Source of the DNA: Chromatiaceae bacterium
Lineage (GTDB): Bacteria; Pseudomonadota; Gammaproteobacteria; Chromatiales; Chromatiaceae
Length of the DNA stretch: 41,654 nt
Direction of reading: 5' to 3'
Assembly (NCBI GenBank): GCA_028277465.1
Contig: JANQGF010000190.1
Coordinates: 1-41,654 of the forward strand
Each line of letters opens with the position of its first letter. Position 1 is the stretch's first letter. The position numbers and the translations under genes are program-made. The notes under the pieces are model-generated. The model had not been told where the DNA came from, did no database searches, and worked only from the letters and a program-made list of their open reading frames with translations. Positions 16,289 through 25,800 of this stretch are shown here, one piece after another.

Positions 16289-17055
16289 TAGGAAATCTCC
16301 TCTGTCGGTGGCGCCGGTTTGGGGTGATAGCGCCCGCCCCGAAGCCAGATCTTCAATGCCTGCCAATGAATCATCACGACGACCTTGAGGGTCAGCAAAG
16401 GATAGCCGACCGCCGCTCTCAAGAGGTTCCGGTCGGAGAGCTCGCGGATCGATCCACGCTGGACGGCGACCAGCATCAACCGATCCCCCTGGTACTCGCG
16501 GATGACGGTGCTGTGGTTGCCTTGCTGACGACCGAAACGGAAATGGTAAGCGGCGTTCATGTCGATGAAGGGCGAGACATGAAACTCCTTCGCATGGGTC
16601 TCGCGGATCGGCCAAGACATCCCGGCGCCCTTGTGATGCAAGAGATAGCTATGGCTCTCGCCGAAGGTGTTGCTGACCTCGCACAGGACGGCGACCGGAT
16701 CCCCCGCCGGACCATAGCAGGTCCAAATACTGAGTGGATTGAAGACGAAACCCAGCACCCTGGGAAAGCACTGCAGCTCGATCCGCTCGATCTCGAAGCG
16801 GTGCCCGAGCCGCTGGAGACGCTCGCACAGCCAGCCTTTCAATGGGGCACCAGTCCGGGGGCCGTGATCGGCATCATAGAATGACAACAGATTGAAACGA
16901 TTGTACGAGAACCAGCGACAGCGAGCCGCGATCTCGCCGACTCGATCCACATCGATCAACAGACTGAAGACCCGATAGACGAACCGGTAGCGGACCGGAT
17001 ACAGACGGCGATGCATGACATCGCCGAAGATGAGCTGCCCGGCGGACTGGCTCAC
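16288..17055 (-). CDS. DUF1365 protein of the CFA-type lipid cluster
   Basis: This 255-residue protein matches the DUF1365 family by YPVRYRFVYRVFSLLIDVD, FNLLSFYDADHGPR, LGFVFNPLSIWTCYG, EVSNTFGESHSYLL and KEFHVSPFIDMNAAYHFRF. The biochemical role is not established. The family is nearly always found between an FAD amine-oxidase-like gene and a CFA-type methyltransferase, as here, so it probably acts on the same modified fatty acid. It overlaps the oxidase gene by 4 bp (ATGA) and the CFA gene by one base, so all three are translationally coupled. Confidence 0.9.
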   Translation of the reverse strand: MSQSAGQLIFGDVMHRRLYPVRYRFVYRVFSLLIDVDRVGEIAARCRWFSYNRFNLLSFYDADHGPRTGAPLKGWLCERLQRLGHRFEIERIELQCFPRVLGFVFNPLSIWTCYGPAGDPVAVLCEVSNTFGESHSYLLHHKGAGMSWPIRETHAKEFHVSPFIDMNAAYHFRFGRQQGNHSTVIREYQGDRLMLVAVQRGSIRELSDRNLLRAAVGYPLLTLKVVVMIHWQALKIWLRGGRYHPKPAPPTEEIS

Positions 17056-18401
17056 GAGACCGCTGTCCGAGCAATCGCAGCTGGCTCGGCTACCGGCTCG
17101 GGTGGAGGAACGGCGCGGATGCCCACCGCGCGCGGCCAGGGCGGCTCGACGCCGAGTCCCGAGGCCACCTCGAGCGCCGCCCTTAGCCCGTCCTCATGGA
17201 AGCCATAGCCCATCCAGGCACCACTGAACCAGAGTCGGTCACGCCCCTGGATCTCCGACATCCGCCGCTGAGCCGTCATCGCACGCGTGTCGAGCACCGG
17301 GTGATCATAGTCGAACTCCGCGATCACGCTCTCCGCGCGCGGCGGCTGCTGCGGATTCAGGCTGACGAAGAGATCCCGCTCCGGCGTTAGGTCCTGGAGG
17401 CTGTTCATCCAATAGGTGACGGTGACGGGGCCGGTGGGATCCGCGCCCGACTGGCGTAGATAGTTCCAAGACGACCAGACCCGTCGACGTCGCGGCATCA
17501 GCTGCAAGTCCGAATGCAGGAAAACGTGGTTCTTGCGGTAGTAGAAGCTGCCCAGCAACTCGCGTTCCAGACCGGAGGGCGACTCGATCAATGAGAGCGC
17601 CTGGTCGGCATGACAACCCAGGACGACCGCATCGAAGACCGACCGCTCGCCCTCGGCCGTCTCCACCTCGACCCCTTGCCCGATGCGTCGAACCCGCTTG
17701 ACCTGGACCCTCGTGCGGTATCGACCCCGGAACTGAGCCAGCATGCGCTCGACATAGGTCCGGCTACCATCACGTACGGTCTCCCATTCCGGACGACCGA
17801 CCAGATCCAAGAGGCCGTGGTTGGCGAAGAAACGTGCGAAGGAGAGAAAGGGGAAGGCCAACATGTCCTGGGGCGGACAAGACCAGATGGCGGCAGCCAT
17901 GGGCAAGAGATAATGGCTCGCGAAGCGCCCGGAATAGCCCCCTCGCGCCAAGAAATCGCCCAGGGTCAAGGTCATGCCCGGGTTGGAGGTGATATGCCTC
18001 TTGGCCGCCCGATTGAAGCGCAAGATCTCGGCGAGCATACGCAGAAACCGCCAGTCCAGAAGATGGCGCCGCTGGCCGAAGAGGGTATTCAGATTCGATC
18101 CCGCATATTCGAAGCGACCGCCATCCAAGCTCGCCGCAAAGGACATGCTGGTGGGATAGGACTCGACCCCGAGATGTGCGAACAGCGCGCACAGAAGTGG
18201 ATAATTGCGTCGGTTGAACACCATGAAGCCGGTGTCCACCGGGCAGGGTCCGCCCGGTCCATCCACTAGCACCGTGTTCGTATGTCCGCCGATGTAGTCA
18301 TTCTGTTCCAGCAGCGTGACCTGATAGCGTTGGTCCAACAGCCAAGCCGCGCCGAGCCCGCCGATCCCGCCACCGATCACGCCGATTCTCTCTACCGACA
18401 T
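17052..18401 (-). CDS. FAD-dependent amine oxidase-like protein of the lipid cluster
   Basis: The 449-residue flavoprotein opens with a dinucleotide-binding motif (RIGVIGGGIGGLGAAWLL, then the acidic LLEQNDYIGGH). It carries the NAD(P)-binding amine-oxidase signature VDTGFMVFNRRNYPLL and the C-terminal FAD motif LWFSGAWMGYGFHEDGLRAA. It may desaturate or oxidise an acyl chain for the CFA-type methyltransferase in the same operon; the exact reaction is unknown. I chose the internal ATG because AAGGGG stands immediately upstream and the Rossmann motif begins four residues in; the frame continues 15 codons further upstream. It is the first gene of the trio. Confidence 0.88.
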   Translation of the reverse strand: MSVERIGVIGGGIGGLGAAWLLDQRYQVTLLEQNDYIGGHTNTVLVDGPGGPCPVDTGFMVFNRRNYPLLCALFAHLGVESYPTSMSFAASLDGGRFEYAGSNLNTLFGQRRHLLDWRFLRMLAEILRFNRAAKRHITSNPGMTLTLGDFLARGGYSGRFASHYLLPMAAAIWSCPPQDMLAFPFLSFARFFANHGLLDLVGRPEWETVRDGSRTYVERMLAQFRGRYRTRVQVKRVRRIGQGVEVETAEGERSVFDAVVLGCHADQALSLIESPSGLERELLGSFYYRKNHVFLHSDLQLMPRRRRVWSSWNYLRQSGADPTGPVTVTYWMNSLQDLTPERDLFVSLNPQQPPRAESVIAEFDYDHPVLDTRAMTAQRRMSEIQGRDRLWFSGAWMGYGFHEDGLRAALEVASGLGVEPPWPRAVGIRAVPPPEPVAEPAAIARTAVS

Positions 18402-18724
18402 CCCCTTGATCCTCGCGTTCGACCCAGCAAACACCCGCCGCCCCATCCGCGGGTGCTGTGGTCATCTTGTATCCAAGTTCCAAATCAGACTGCATCCGGC
18501 CCGATCCACGTCACGTCGCGCATGGGCTCCAAGGCGATTGCCGGAGAACCGTCAGCGTCGCTCTTGACGCGGTTCAAAATGGAGTACAGCAAGGGGCCGT
18601 CGACAGTTGGACCACTGAACCGACCCGGCGGACCCGGCCGATCATCTTTCGAACGGACGTCCAATCCGCCATCGGCGACGCCCCCCTGGGCCTGGCTAAC
18701 GCGGCCCAGTCGCCGCCAGCAGGG
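18402..18724. other. 323-bp intergenic stretch with an unassigned short frame
   Basis: Between the pmbA stop and the oxidase start I see no recognisable gene. On the minus strand the frame of pmbA reopens after its stop and continues to a stop at 18485-18487. From a TTG at 18662-18664 this would give 59 residues (LDVRSKDDRPGPPG... ending MRDVTWIGPDAV) with ordinary GC-rich codons. It could be a small gene, a decayed gene end or chance. An ACCCGC...GCGGGT inverted repeat lies near 18433-18455, in the likely promoter region of the lipid operon. Confidence 0.3.
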
Positions 18725-20074
18725 TCACTCCCCGGCGATGGTCATGCGCTCGATGAGCCAGGACCCCGTGCGGGTGCTGCCCGGGAAGTCACAGTCATTT
18801 CCCACCGCAGCCAAGCCAGCGAACATCTCCTTGAGATTCCCCGCGATGGTGATCTCCTCCACCGGGTACTGGATCTCACCCTTCTCGACCCAGAAACCGG
18901 CCGCACCACGGGAGTAATCGCCCGTGACCAGATTGACCCCGTGACCCATGAGCTCGGTCACCATCAAGCCGGTCCCCAGCTCGCGCAGCATCGCGGCGCG
19001 GTCCTGCTCACCCATCTCGACGCGCAGATTGCGCACACCGCCGGCGTTGCCGGTGGTCGACATACCGAGCCGGCAGCCCGAGTAGGTATCGAGCAAGTAA
19101 GTCTGGAGCACGCCCTCTGCGACCAGATCCTTGGCGCTGGTCGCAACGCCATCGCCATCGAAGGGCGCACTCGCCAGACCACGTGGTAGCAGCGGCTCCT
19201 CATGGATGCGCACGAAGGCGGGGAAGATAGGCTCGCCCAGATGATCGAGCAGGAAGCTGGAACGGCGATAGAGACTGCCGCCTAGGATGGCCGACACCAG
19301 GCTGCGCACCAGACCGGTCGCCACCTCCGCCCGGAAGAGAACGGGCGCCTCGCAGGTACCCAGACGCCGCGCCCCGAGACGCGAGACGGTCCGCTCGGCC
19401 GCCCGCTCGCCCACCCGCGCCGCCGGATCCAGATCCGCCGCGCAGCGAGCGCTGGTCCACCAGTAGTCACGCTGCATGGCATCGCCGTCCTGGGCGATCA
19501 GGGCGCAGTTCAGACTGTGCCGGGTCGTCGGATAGCCGCCGATGAAGCCATGGGTATTGCCTGCGACCTGGATCCCGGAATGGGTTGAGAGGCTGGCGCC
19601 CTCTGAATTGACGATGCGACCGTCATAGGCGCGACCCGCCTCTTCACAGTCGACCGCCAGCGCGATCGCCTCCTCGACCCCGATCGCCCAGGGGTGATAG
19701 AGATCCAGGTCGGGAATTCGCTCGACCATGAGCCCGGCAGCGGCGAGATGGGCACAGGGGTCTTCCTGGGTGTGCTCGGCGATGGCGCAGGCCGCCCCGA
19801 CGGCGTCGCGCACGGCCCCCAGGCTCAGATCCGTGGTGCTGGCCGACCCCTTGCGGTGACCGAAATAGACGGTCACGGTAAGCCCGTTGTCACGGGTATG
19901 CTCCACGGTCTCCACCTCACCGAGACGCACCGAGACATCGAGACCCGCGCTACTCCCGACCGAGGCCTCGGCGTCGCTCGCGCCCCGACGCCTGGCCTCC
20001 TTCAGCAGATCCTCGATGATCTCTTGCAAGTGCGCCAGACGCTCGGCGGTGTCCTCGGTGGTCAGGATAGGCAT
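18725..20074 (-). CDS. pmbA: PmbA/TldE metalloprotease subunit
   Basis: The 449-residue protein is TldE/PmbA, partner of TldD in a heteromeric zinc protease that trims unfolded peptides and matures microcins and other RiPPs. Family features are VSVRLGEVETVEHTRDNGLT, VYFGHRKGSASTTDLS, the central LLPRGLASAPFDGDGVAT and YLLDTYSGCRLGMSTTGNAGG, and the ending GVNLVTGDYSRGAAGFWVEKGE. As expected for TldE it lacks the HExxxH zinc motif found in TldD. The tldD gene lies 102 bp upstream on the same strand, with the two probably co-transcribed. Upstream spacing gives no strong Shine-Dalgarno. Confidence 0.95.
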   Translation of the reverse strand: MPILTTEDTAERLAHLQEIIEDLLKEARRRGASDAEASVGSSAGLDVSVRLGEVETVEHTRDNGLTVTVYFGHRKGSASTTDLSLGAVRDAVGAACAIAEHTQEDPCAHLAAAGLMVERIPDLDLYHPWAIGVEEAIALAVDCEEAGRAYDGRIVNSEGASLSTHSGIQVAGNTHGFIGGYPTTRHSLNCALIAQDGDAMQRDYWWTSARCAADLDPAARVGERAAERTVSRLGARRLGTCEAPVLFRAEVATGLVRSLVSAILGGSLYRRSSFLLDHLGEPIFPAFVRIHEEPLLPRGLASAPFDGDGVATSAKDLVAEGVLQTYLLDTYSGCRLGMSTTGNAGGVRNLRVEMGEQDRAAMLRELGTGLMVTELMGHGVNLVTGDYSRGAAGFWVEKGEIQYPVEEITIAGNLKEMFAGLAAVGNDCDFPGSTRTGSWLIERMTIAGE

Positions 20075-20176
20075 GGCTGGTGGTCAAGATCCAAAATCAA
20101 ATGAAGTCCCGCTCGCGCCCGCTGGGCTCACCGAGACTGTCGCGAAAGAGAGAATCCCCAGAACCGCCGCGAGGCG

Positions 20177-21619
20177 CTACTGACTGGTCCCGCCGACCGT
20201 CAGGGAATCGACCCGCAAGGTCGGCTGACCGACCCCGACCGGTACGCTCTGACCTTCCTTGCCACAGGTACCCACCCCCTCGTCGAGTCGCAGATCGCTG
20301 CCGATCATGCTCACCCGCTTGAGAACGTCCGGACCGTTGCCGATCAGGGTCGCACCCTTGACGGGGCGACCAATCTTGCCCCTCTCGATCAGGTAGGCCT
20401 CACTGGCGGAGAAGACGAACTTGCCGGACGTGATGTCGACCTGACCGCCGCCGAAGTTGACCGCATAGAGCCCCCGCTCGACCGAGGCGATGATCTCGGC
20501 CGGATCATGCCTGCCGGCCAGCATATAGGTATTGGTCATGCGGGGCATGGGCAGATGGGCGTAGGATTCGCGCCGCCCGTTGCCGGTCGGCGCCGCGCCG
20601 GTCAGTCGCGCATTGAGCTTGTCTTGCATATAGCCGCGCAGGACCCCGTCCTCGATCAAGACCGTGTTCTGGGTGATGGTGCCCTCGTCGTCCATGTTGA
20701 GCGAGCCCCGCCGGCCCGGCAGGGTGCCGTCGTCCACGACGGTGACGCCCGGGGCGGCGACCCGCTCGCCGAGACGACCCGAGAAGGCAGAGCTCCCCTT
20801 GCGGTTGAAATCGCCCTCGAGTCCATGACCCACGGCCTCATGCAGCAGCACCCCCGGCCAGCCGGGGCCCAAGACCACCGGCATGGTCCCGGCTGGGGCC
20901 TCGCCGGCCTCCAGATTCGTCAGCGCCAAACGCACCGCCTCGCGGGCAAAGGACAAGGCGCGGTCCTCGACCAGAAAGTAACCCAGGTCGGCCCGGGCGC
21001 CGCCACCGCTGGAGCCCTGCTCGCGACGCCCGTTCTCCTCGGCGATCACACTGACGTTGAGCCGCACCAGCGGGCGAACATCGGCGGCCAAGGTCCCGTC
21101 ATCGGCGATCACCAATACCGTATCCTGGACCGCGATCAGACTGGCGATCACCTCGCACACGCGCGCATCCGCACCTCGTGCCTCGGCATCAACCCGGTGC
21201 AAGAGCGCGACCTTCTCTTCGTCGGCCAGACTCCGGATCGGATTCGAAGGCTCGTACAGCGTCCGCTCGGACAGGGCATGGCCGACCTTGGCCCGCGCCT
21301 CCTGTCCCCCGCGCGCGATCGCCCGGGCGGCCTCGGCGGCCTGCTCCAGGGCTGGCAGTTGTAGCTCGTCCGAGTAGGCGAAGCCGGTCTTCTCGCCACT
21401 GATCGCCCGCAGACCGGCGCCCTGCTCGATGCTGAAGCTACCGTCCTTGAGGATCCCGTCCTCCAGCATCCAGGACTGGAGCCGGCTGGACTGAAAGTAG
21501 ATATCCGCCGCATCGACGGCGGCGCTGGCCAGGCGGCCCAGAAGGCGGTCGAGATCCTGCTCGACGAGACCCGCCGGCGCAAGGATGCGGTCGCGGGCAA
21601 TGGCAAGGGGGTCATTCAT
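20177..21619 (-). CDS. tldD: TldD zinc metalloprotease subunit
   Basis: TldD is the catalytic subunit of the TldD/TldE protease. The 480-residue protein contains the HExxxH zinc-binding motif in [20 protein letters not shown], plus conserved blocks [19 protein letters not shown] and [15 protein letters not shown]. Its C-terminus reads [20 protein letters not shown] and ends [13 protein letters not shown], which is typical of the family. It sits between a Nit-family amidase and pmbA, and the YhdP gene lies further upstream. The YhdP - Nit - TldD - PmbA order is common in pseudomonads and other gammaproteobacteria, which supports the calls. Confidence 0.96.
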   Translation of the reverse strand: MNDPLAIARDRILAPAGLVEQDLDRLLGRLASAAVDAADIYFQSSRLQSWMLEDGILKDGSFSIEQGAGLRAISGEKTGFAYSDELQLPALEQAAEAARAIARGGQEARAKVGHALSERTLYEPSNPIRSLADEEKVALLHRVDAEARGADARVCEVIASLIAVQDTVLVIADDGTLAADVRPLVRLNVSVIAEENGRREQGSSGGGARADLGYFLVEDRALSFAREAVRLALTNLEAGEAPAGTMPVVLGPGWPGVLLHEAVGHGLEGDFNRKGSSAFSGRLGERVAAPGVTVVDDGTLPGRRGSLNMDDEGTITQNTVLIEDGVLRGYMQDKLNARLTGAAPTGNGRRESYAHLPMPRMTNTYMLAGRHDPAEIIASVERGLYAVNFGGGQVDITSGKFVFSASEAYLIERGKIGRPVKGATLIGNGPDVLKRVSMIGSDLRLDEGVGTCGKEGQSVPVGVGQPTLRVDSLTVGGTSQ

Positions 21620-21703
21620 AGTCGGGGCAGAGGTCTCGGGATGGGTGACAGACAGAGCCAGACGCCAACCTGACGAGCTGCTCTCAGCAGGAAAATTGCG
21701 GAC

Positions 21704-22546
21704 TCAGACGCTACATTTCAAACGGCGATGGTCGAGCGCCGGAAAACTGCGACGCACCGAGTCCTGGAACTCACGATCGACGGCGCAGCAGATGCACCCC
21801 GGCCCACGGGGAACCTGCGCCAAGACGGTCCCCCAAGGGTCCACGATCATGCTGTGCCCATGGGTCTCACGACCGTTGATGTGAAAACCACCCTGGGCCG
21901 CGGCGACCACATAGGCCAGATTCTCGACGGCGCGGGCACGCACCAGGGTCTCCCAGTGCGCTTTGCCGGTGATGGCGGTAAAGGCGGCCGGCAGCACCAG
22001 CAACTCCATGCCACTGTCGAGCATCTGGCGAAACATCTCGGGAAAACGCAGGTCGTAGCAGACCGCAACGCCCAAACGACCAAAGGGGCTGTCGACCACG
22101 ACCACATCATCACCGGACTCGATGGTCGCCGACTCCTGATAGTGCTCGTCGACGCCCGGCAAGTCGACGTCGAAGAGATGAATCTTGTCGTAGCGGGCGA
22201 TGCGCTGGCCCTCATCGTTGTAGATCAGGCAGGCCGAGCGCACCTTGCGCTCATCCTCGGCGACCATCGGGATGGTTCCACCCACCACCCAGATGCCGTG
22301 CTCCTTTGCGATCCGCGCTAGGAACGTCTGGAGTGGCCCGTCGCCATCCGTCTCACACATCGCCACCTGGTCCCCGTCGCGCCGGCCCATGAAGGCGAAA
22401 TTCTCGGGCAGCACCAGGAGGCGGGCGCCATTGTCGGTCGCCTCCTGGATCAGACGCTCCACCTCGAACAGGTTGGCATTCACATTGGGACCGGTCGCCA
22501 TCTGCACCGCCCCAACCTTCTGCTTTGTCTTCACGGGATTCACCAT
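21704..22546 (-). CDS. Nit-family carbon-nitrogen hydrolase (probable deaminated-glutathione amidase)
   Basis: The 280-residue enzyme has the nitrilase-superfamily Glu-Lys-Cys triad: Glu in LLVLPENFAFMG, Lys in YDKIHLFDVD and Cys in GVAVCYDLRFPEMFRQM. The Cys block and DLPGVDEHYQES place it with Nit1/YafV-type enzymes, which hydrolyse deaminated glutathione, a metabolite-repair reaction. That substrate is inferred. I used the ATG giving MVNPVKTKQKVGAVQMATG, which matches the usual family start. The frame continues 60 codons upstream, but that extension is low-quality and unlike the family. Confidence 0.88.
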   Translation of the reverse strand: MVNPVKTKQKVGAVQMATGPNVNANLFEVERLIQEATDNGARLLVLPENFAFMGRRDGDQVAMCETDGDGPLQTFLARIAKEHGIWVVGGTIPMVAEDERKVRSACLIYNDEGQRIARYDKIHLFDVDLPGVDEHYQESATIESGDDVVVVDSPFGRLGVAVCYDLRFPEMFRQMLDSGMELLVLPAAFTAITGKAHWETLVRARAVENLAYVVAAAQGGFHINGRETHGHSMIVDPWGTVLAQVPRGPGCICCAVDREFQDSVRRSFPALDHRRLKCSV

Positions 22547-22835
22547 CCAGTCCAGACCAGTCGCTCGGGTCGAGCCGACCGGCCACCGAACCGGTTCCAG
22601 CACGCAAGCAGACCAGCCTCTGGCCTCCGCCGCCTGCCGCCCCGGGATCGCTGGCCGAACAGCCGCGTCCTCGCAAGGGTCGACCGAATGATTGGTCGAT
22701 GAAATGACAGCTTCATGATTCTTCAATCCTGAACAATCCTGTCCCTTCTGTCTATTCTTTCTCCGCTATTCGCGAAGCCCTTCCCTGGATGCACGGAAGA
22801 TTCGACGACGAATCAGCCGCCCTGGAACCGCCAGC

Positions 22836-25800
22836 TCATTCCACGTCCAGAAAGAGATTCTCTTCGCGTGCAGCGCGATCGGTCTTGGTCTTTGCCCGAC
22901 CGGCCGTGCTCCTATCCTCCCCATCCCCGACGATGAGAGGCTCCCAGCCAATGCGACGCAGCTCCGGCGTCCTCCAGGGTCCGGTCACATGGTAGCGATA
23001 GCGTCCGAGCCGATCGATGGGATTGCCTGCGACACGGTCGACCAGATAGACGGCTGCGCCCACCACGGGTCCGCCAGCGACCGCACTCGCCAGGGCGACG
23101 CTCGAACCAAGCTTGGGTTCGACGGTCACCCTCTGATCGAATCGTTGGGCGGCGAGATCCGACACGCCGCCGACGATCAAGGTGCCCGCTGGACCCTCGA
23201 CCGTGAAGTCGTCGAAGGCCGCCTTCCCCCCGCCGAGCGCGATCCGACCGAACATCCGCTCGAAGGCAAACCCTTGCCCATAGAGGTCCGAGAAATCGAG
23301 GGCCAGGCGCCGGCTCAGGGCGCCGACATTCAGGAACCCGAGGATCCGCCCCACCCCTGGCTCGACCTTCAAGAAGCGGCCGTTCTCCACCTCCAGATCG
23401 ATCGCACCCACGGCCCTGCGCAGGGCGAAATCGTCCAACCCACCCGGCCAATCGAGCCGTAGCCTCGCCTCGAGCTGCGCCGCCTCCAGGGCACTGGTCT
23501 CGTTCAATTCATCGAGCAGATGCCCCAGATCGGAGACATCGAGCATGAGGTCGATGCGACTCTGCCCCCCGGTAGCGGATCTCAGCCACTCACCCTCACC
23601 CTTCAGGGCGAGCGAATCCCCGCCGGCCAGGGTCAGACGCGGCAAACGGATACCCTCCGGGCCGGTGCGCAGACCCAGATCGAGCCGGCCGAGTCGGGCC
23701 CGACCCCAGCGCAGCTGGGTCACTCGCAGATCGAGCGAGGGGAGCCCGCCGAGCGGATCCGAGCCGGGCTCGATCGGCCACGCGCCGGACGCATCCGAGC
23801 CACCGGCCGGCCAGAGCATGGCCAAATCGAGACGATCGAATGCGAGGTCCAGCCGACCTTCGTCCACGCCCGCTGGAATGCGCACTCGGCCTGCCAGCTC
23901 ATTGGACTGGACCTCGGCGAGCCATCCATCGGCCAATGGGTCCAGAGCGAGCGCGACCCCGGTCAGACGGAGATCGCCCAGACGCAGTCGCCCGATCTCG
24001 AGCTTCGCACCCGCCAGCACTGCATCCTGGCTCCCAAGCGTCTCGGCCGAAGAGCCCCGCCCAGCACCGGCGCGCCGGCGCATAGAATCGGACATGGAAT
24101 CGGACATGGAATCGGACCAGGCCAGCCAGAGGGGCAGGTCCAGCTCCTCGACCCTGCCATCCAGGAACAGCCCAGGGCGCTCCGGCGGCGGTGCCGTCGC
24201 GGCCCCGAGACGCAGATGCCCGGCCACCAAGGCTGGCGAGACCGCCCCGAACTCGAGCTTCAGATTCGCCCCCAGAGATCCGAGATGACCGCGCACATCC
24301 ATCGACCGGCCCGGCACCAGCCGGCCCTCCAGCGCCAGGTCGCGCGCAACGCCAGCCGGCTTCCCCAGGGGTGGCGGCAACTGGATCGACACCTCCTGCA
24401 GGCGGGAGGAGAGTTGGTAGTCGAGCGGCAGCCGTTCCTGACTGACATCGCGATTACGCAGGTTGACGGCCAGTTGCCAATCCAGATCACCACTCACAAG
24501 CCCCCAAAGGGATGTCGGAAGGCGCTGCGCCAGCTCGGCGACCGGCGTGCGCGCCTCGGCCTCGATCCTCGTCACCCGGTTCCCCGCGTTACCGTCGCCA
24601 CGGGTCGCGATCGAAAGCCTCAGCGGATGCCCCCAGAGCCGCGCGCCGATCGAACTGGCCTCGACCCCGCGCTCGGTGAAATTCAGCTCCCCGCTCAATC
24701 CCGACAGACTGAGTGGGGTCCCCTTGATCCCCAGGGTCGCGTCGGTAGGCCAAGAGAGACGGCCCACGACCCCGAGACGGCCCTGCTTGACCAAAGGCAG
24801 ATCCATGTCGAGCGCGAGCCAGGACTCACCCGTCACCGTCAGGGCCTCCGCCAGGCGTCCCAGATTCTTCACCAGCGGGGTCTGCGACAAGGCGCGCAGA
24901 CCGTCCGCAAAGGGCCCCCTGGCCTCCCCGTAAATCCGCAGCCGCTCCGGACCCCAGAGGTCCGGGATCCGTAACCTGCCGCCGGCGAAATCGCTCTCGT
25001 AGATACGGCCTCGATCGACCTGGATCGCAAGCCCCTGGTTGAGAAAGCGCAGGTGCCCGGAGGCCGACGCGACTGGCGGCCAGCCTGGACGATAGTCGAG
25101 CAGCAGATCCTCGAACCCCAGGAGCAGTTCGAAACGTCCCTCATTGTGCCGAAAAGGGTAATCGGCCAGGGAGCCGCGAAAGACCAGATCACCCCGGGAC
25201 AGGCGCCCCGAGACGATCGACCGCTCGAGCCAGTCGACCAGCACCGGCGCCATGACCCCCACCGGCAGATAGGGCCGGATGTTGGCGCTATTGCCCTCAT
25301 GCAGGCTGGCACGAAGGTCGAGAAAGGGGTCGCCGCCGTCCACCGGCAATTCCAAATCGAAGCGCACCCGGCCGGCAAGATCGGCGTTCTCCAGCCAGAG
25401 GTTGCGTCCGGACAGCCGCCAGGCACTGGAGTGCTCACGCCGCCAGCTCAGCCGAGCGCTGAGCGCATCGAGCGTCAGCCGCTCGCTGAAGAGCGGATTC
25501 AGGTCCAGCACCAGCCCCTCGGAGCCGAGACGCAGCTCGCCCCCATCCTGATCGGCCGCCAACCGCGCGCTGAGGCCCTGGATCCCAGGTGTTGCCGGCG
25601 TCCGGTCGAAGCCGACCTGAGAGAACACGGCCCTTGTCTTCCAGCGCCAGGGTGCCTGGGCTGGTCGCGAGGGAGAACGACTCAACCAGAGTTCCAGGTC
25701 ACGGACGACCCCTTGGGGGTTGGCGGCGAGCAGGGATTCGGGCAGCCCGGCCAGTTCCCAGGGGAGGGCCGTCGAGATCCGCGCCGCGTCGGCAAGATCG

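Noticed and set aside
23520-24974. Long plus-strand frames opposite yhdP
   Set aside because: High GC leaves antisense frames open; the minus-strand frame has a membrane anchor, family motifs and a Shine-Dalgarno site.
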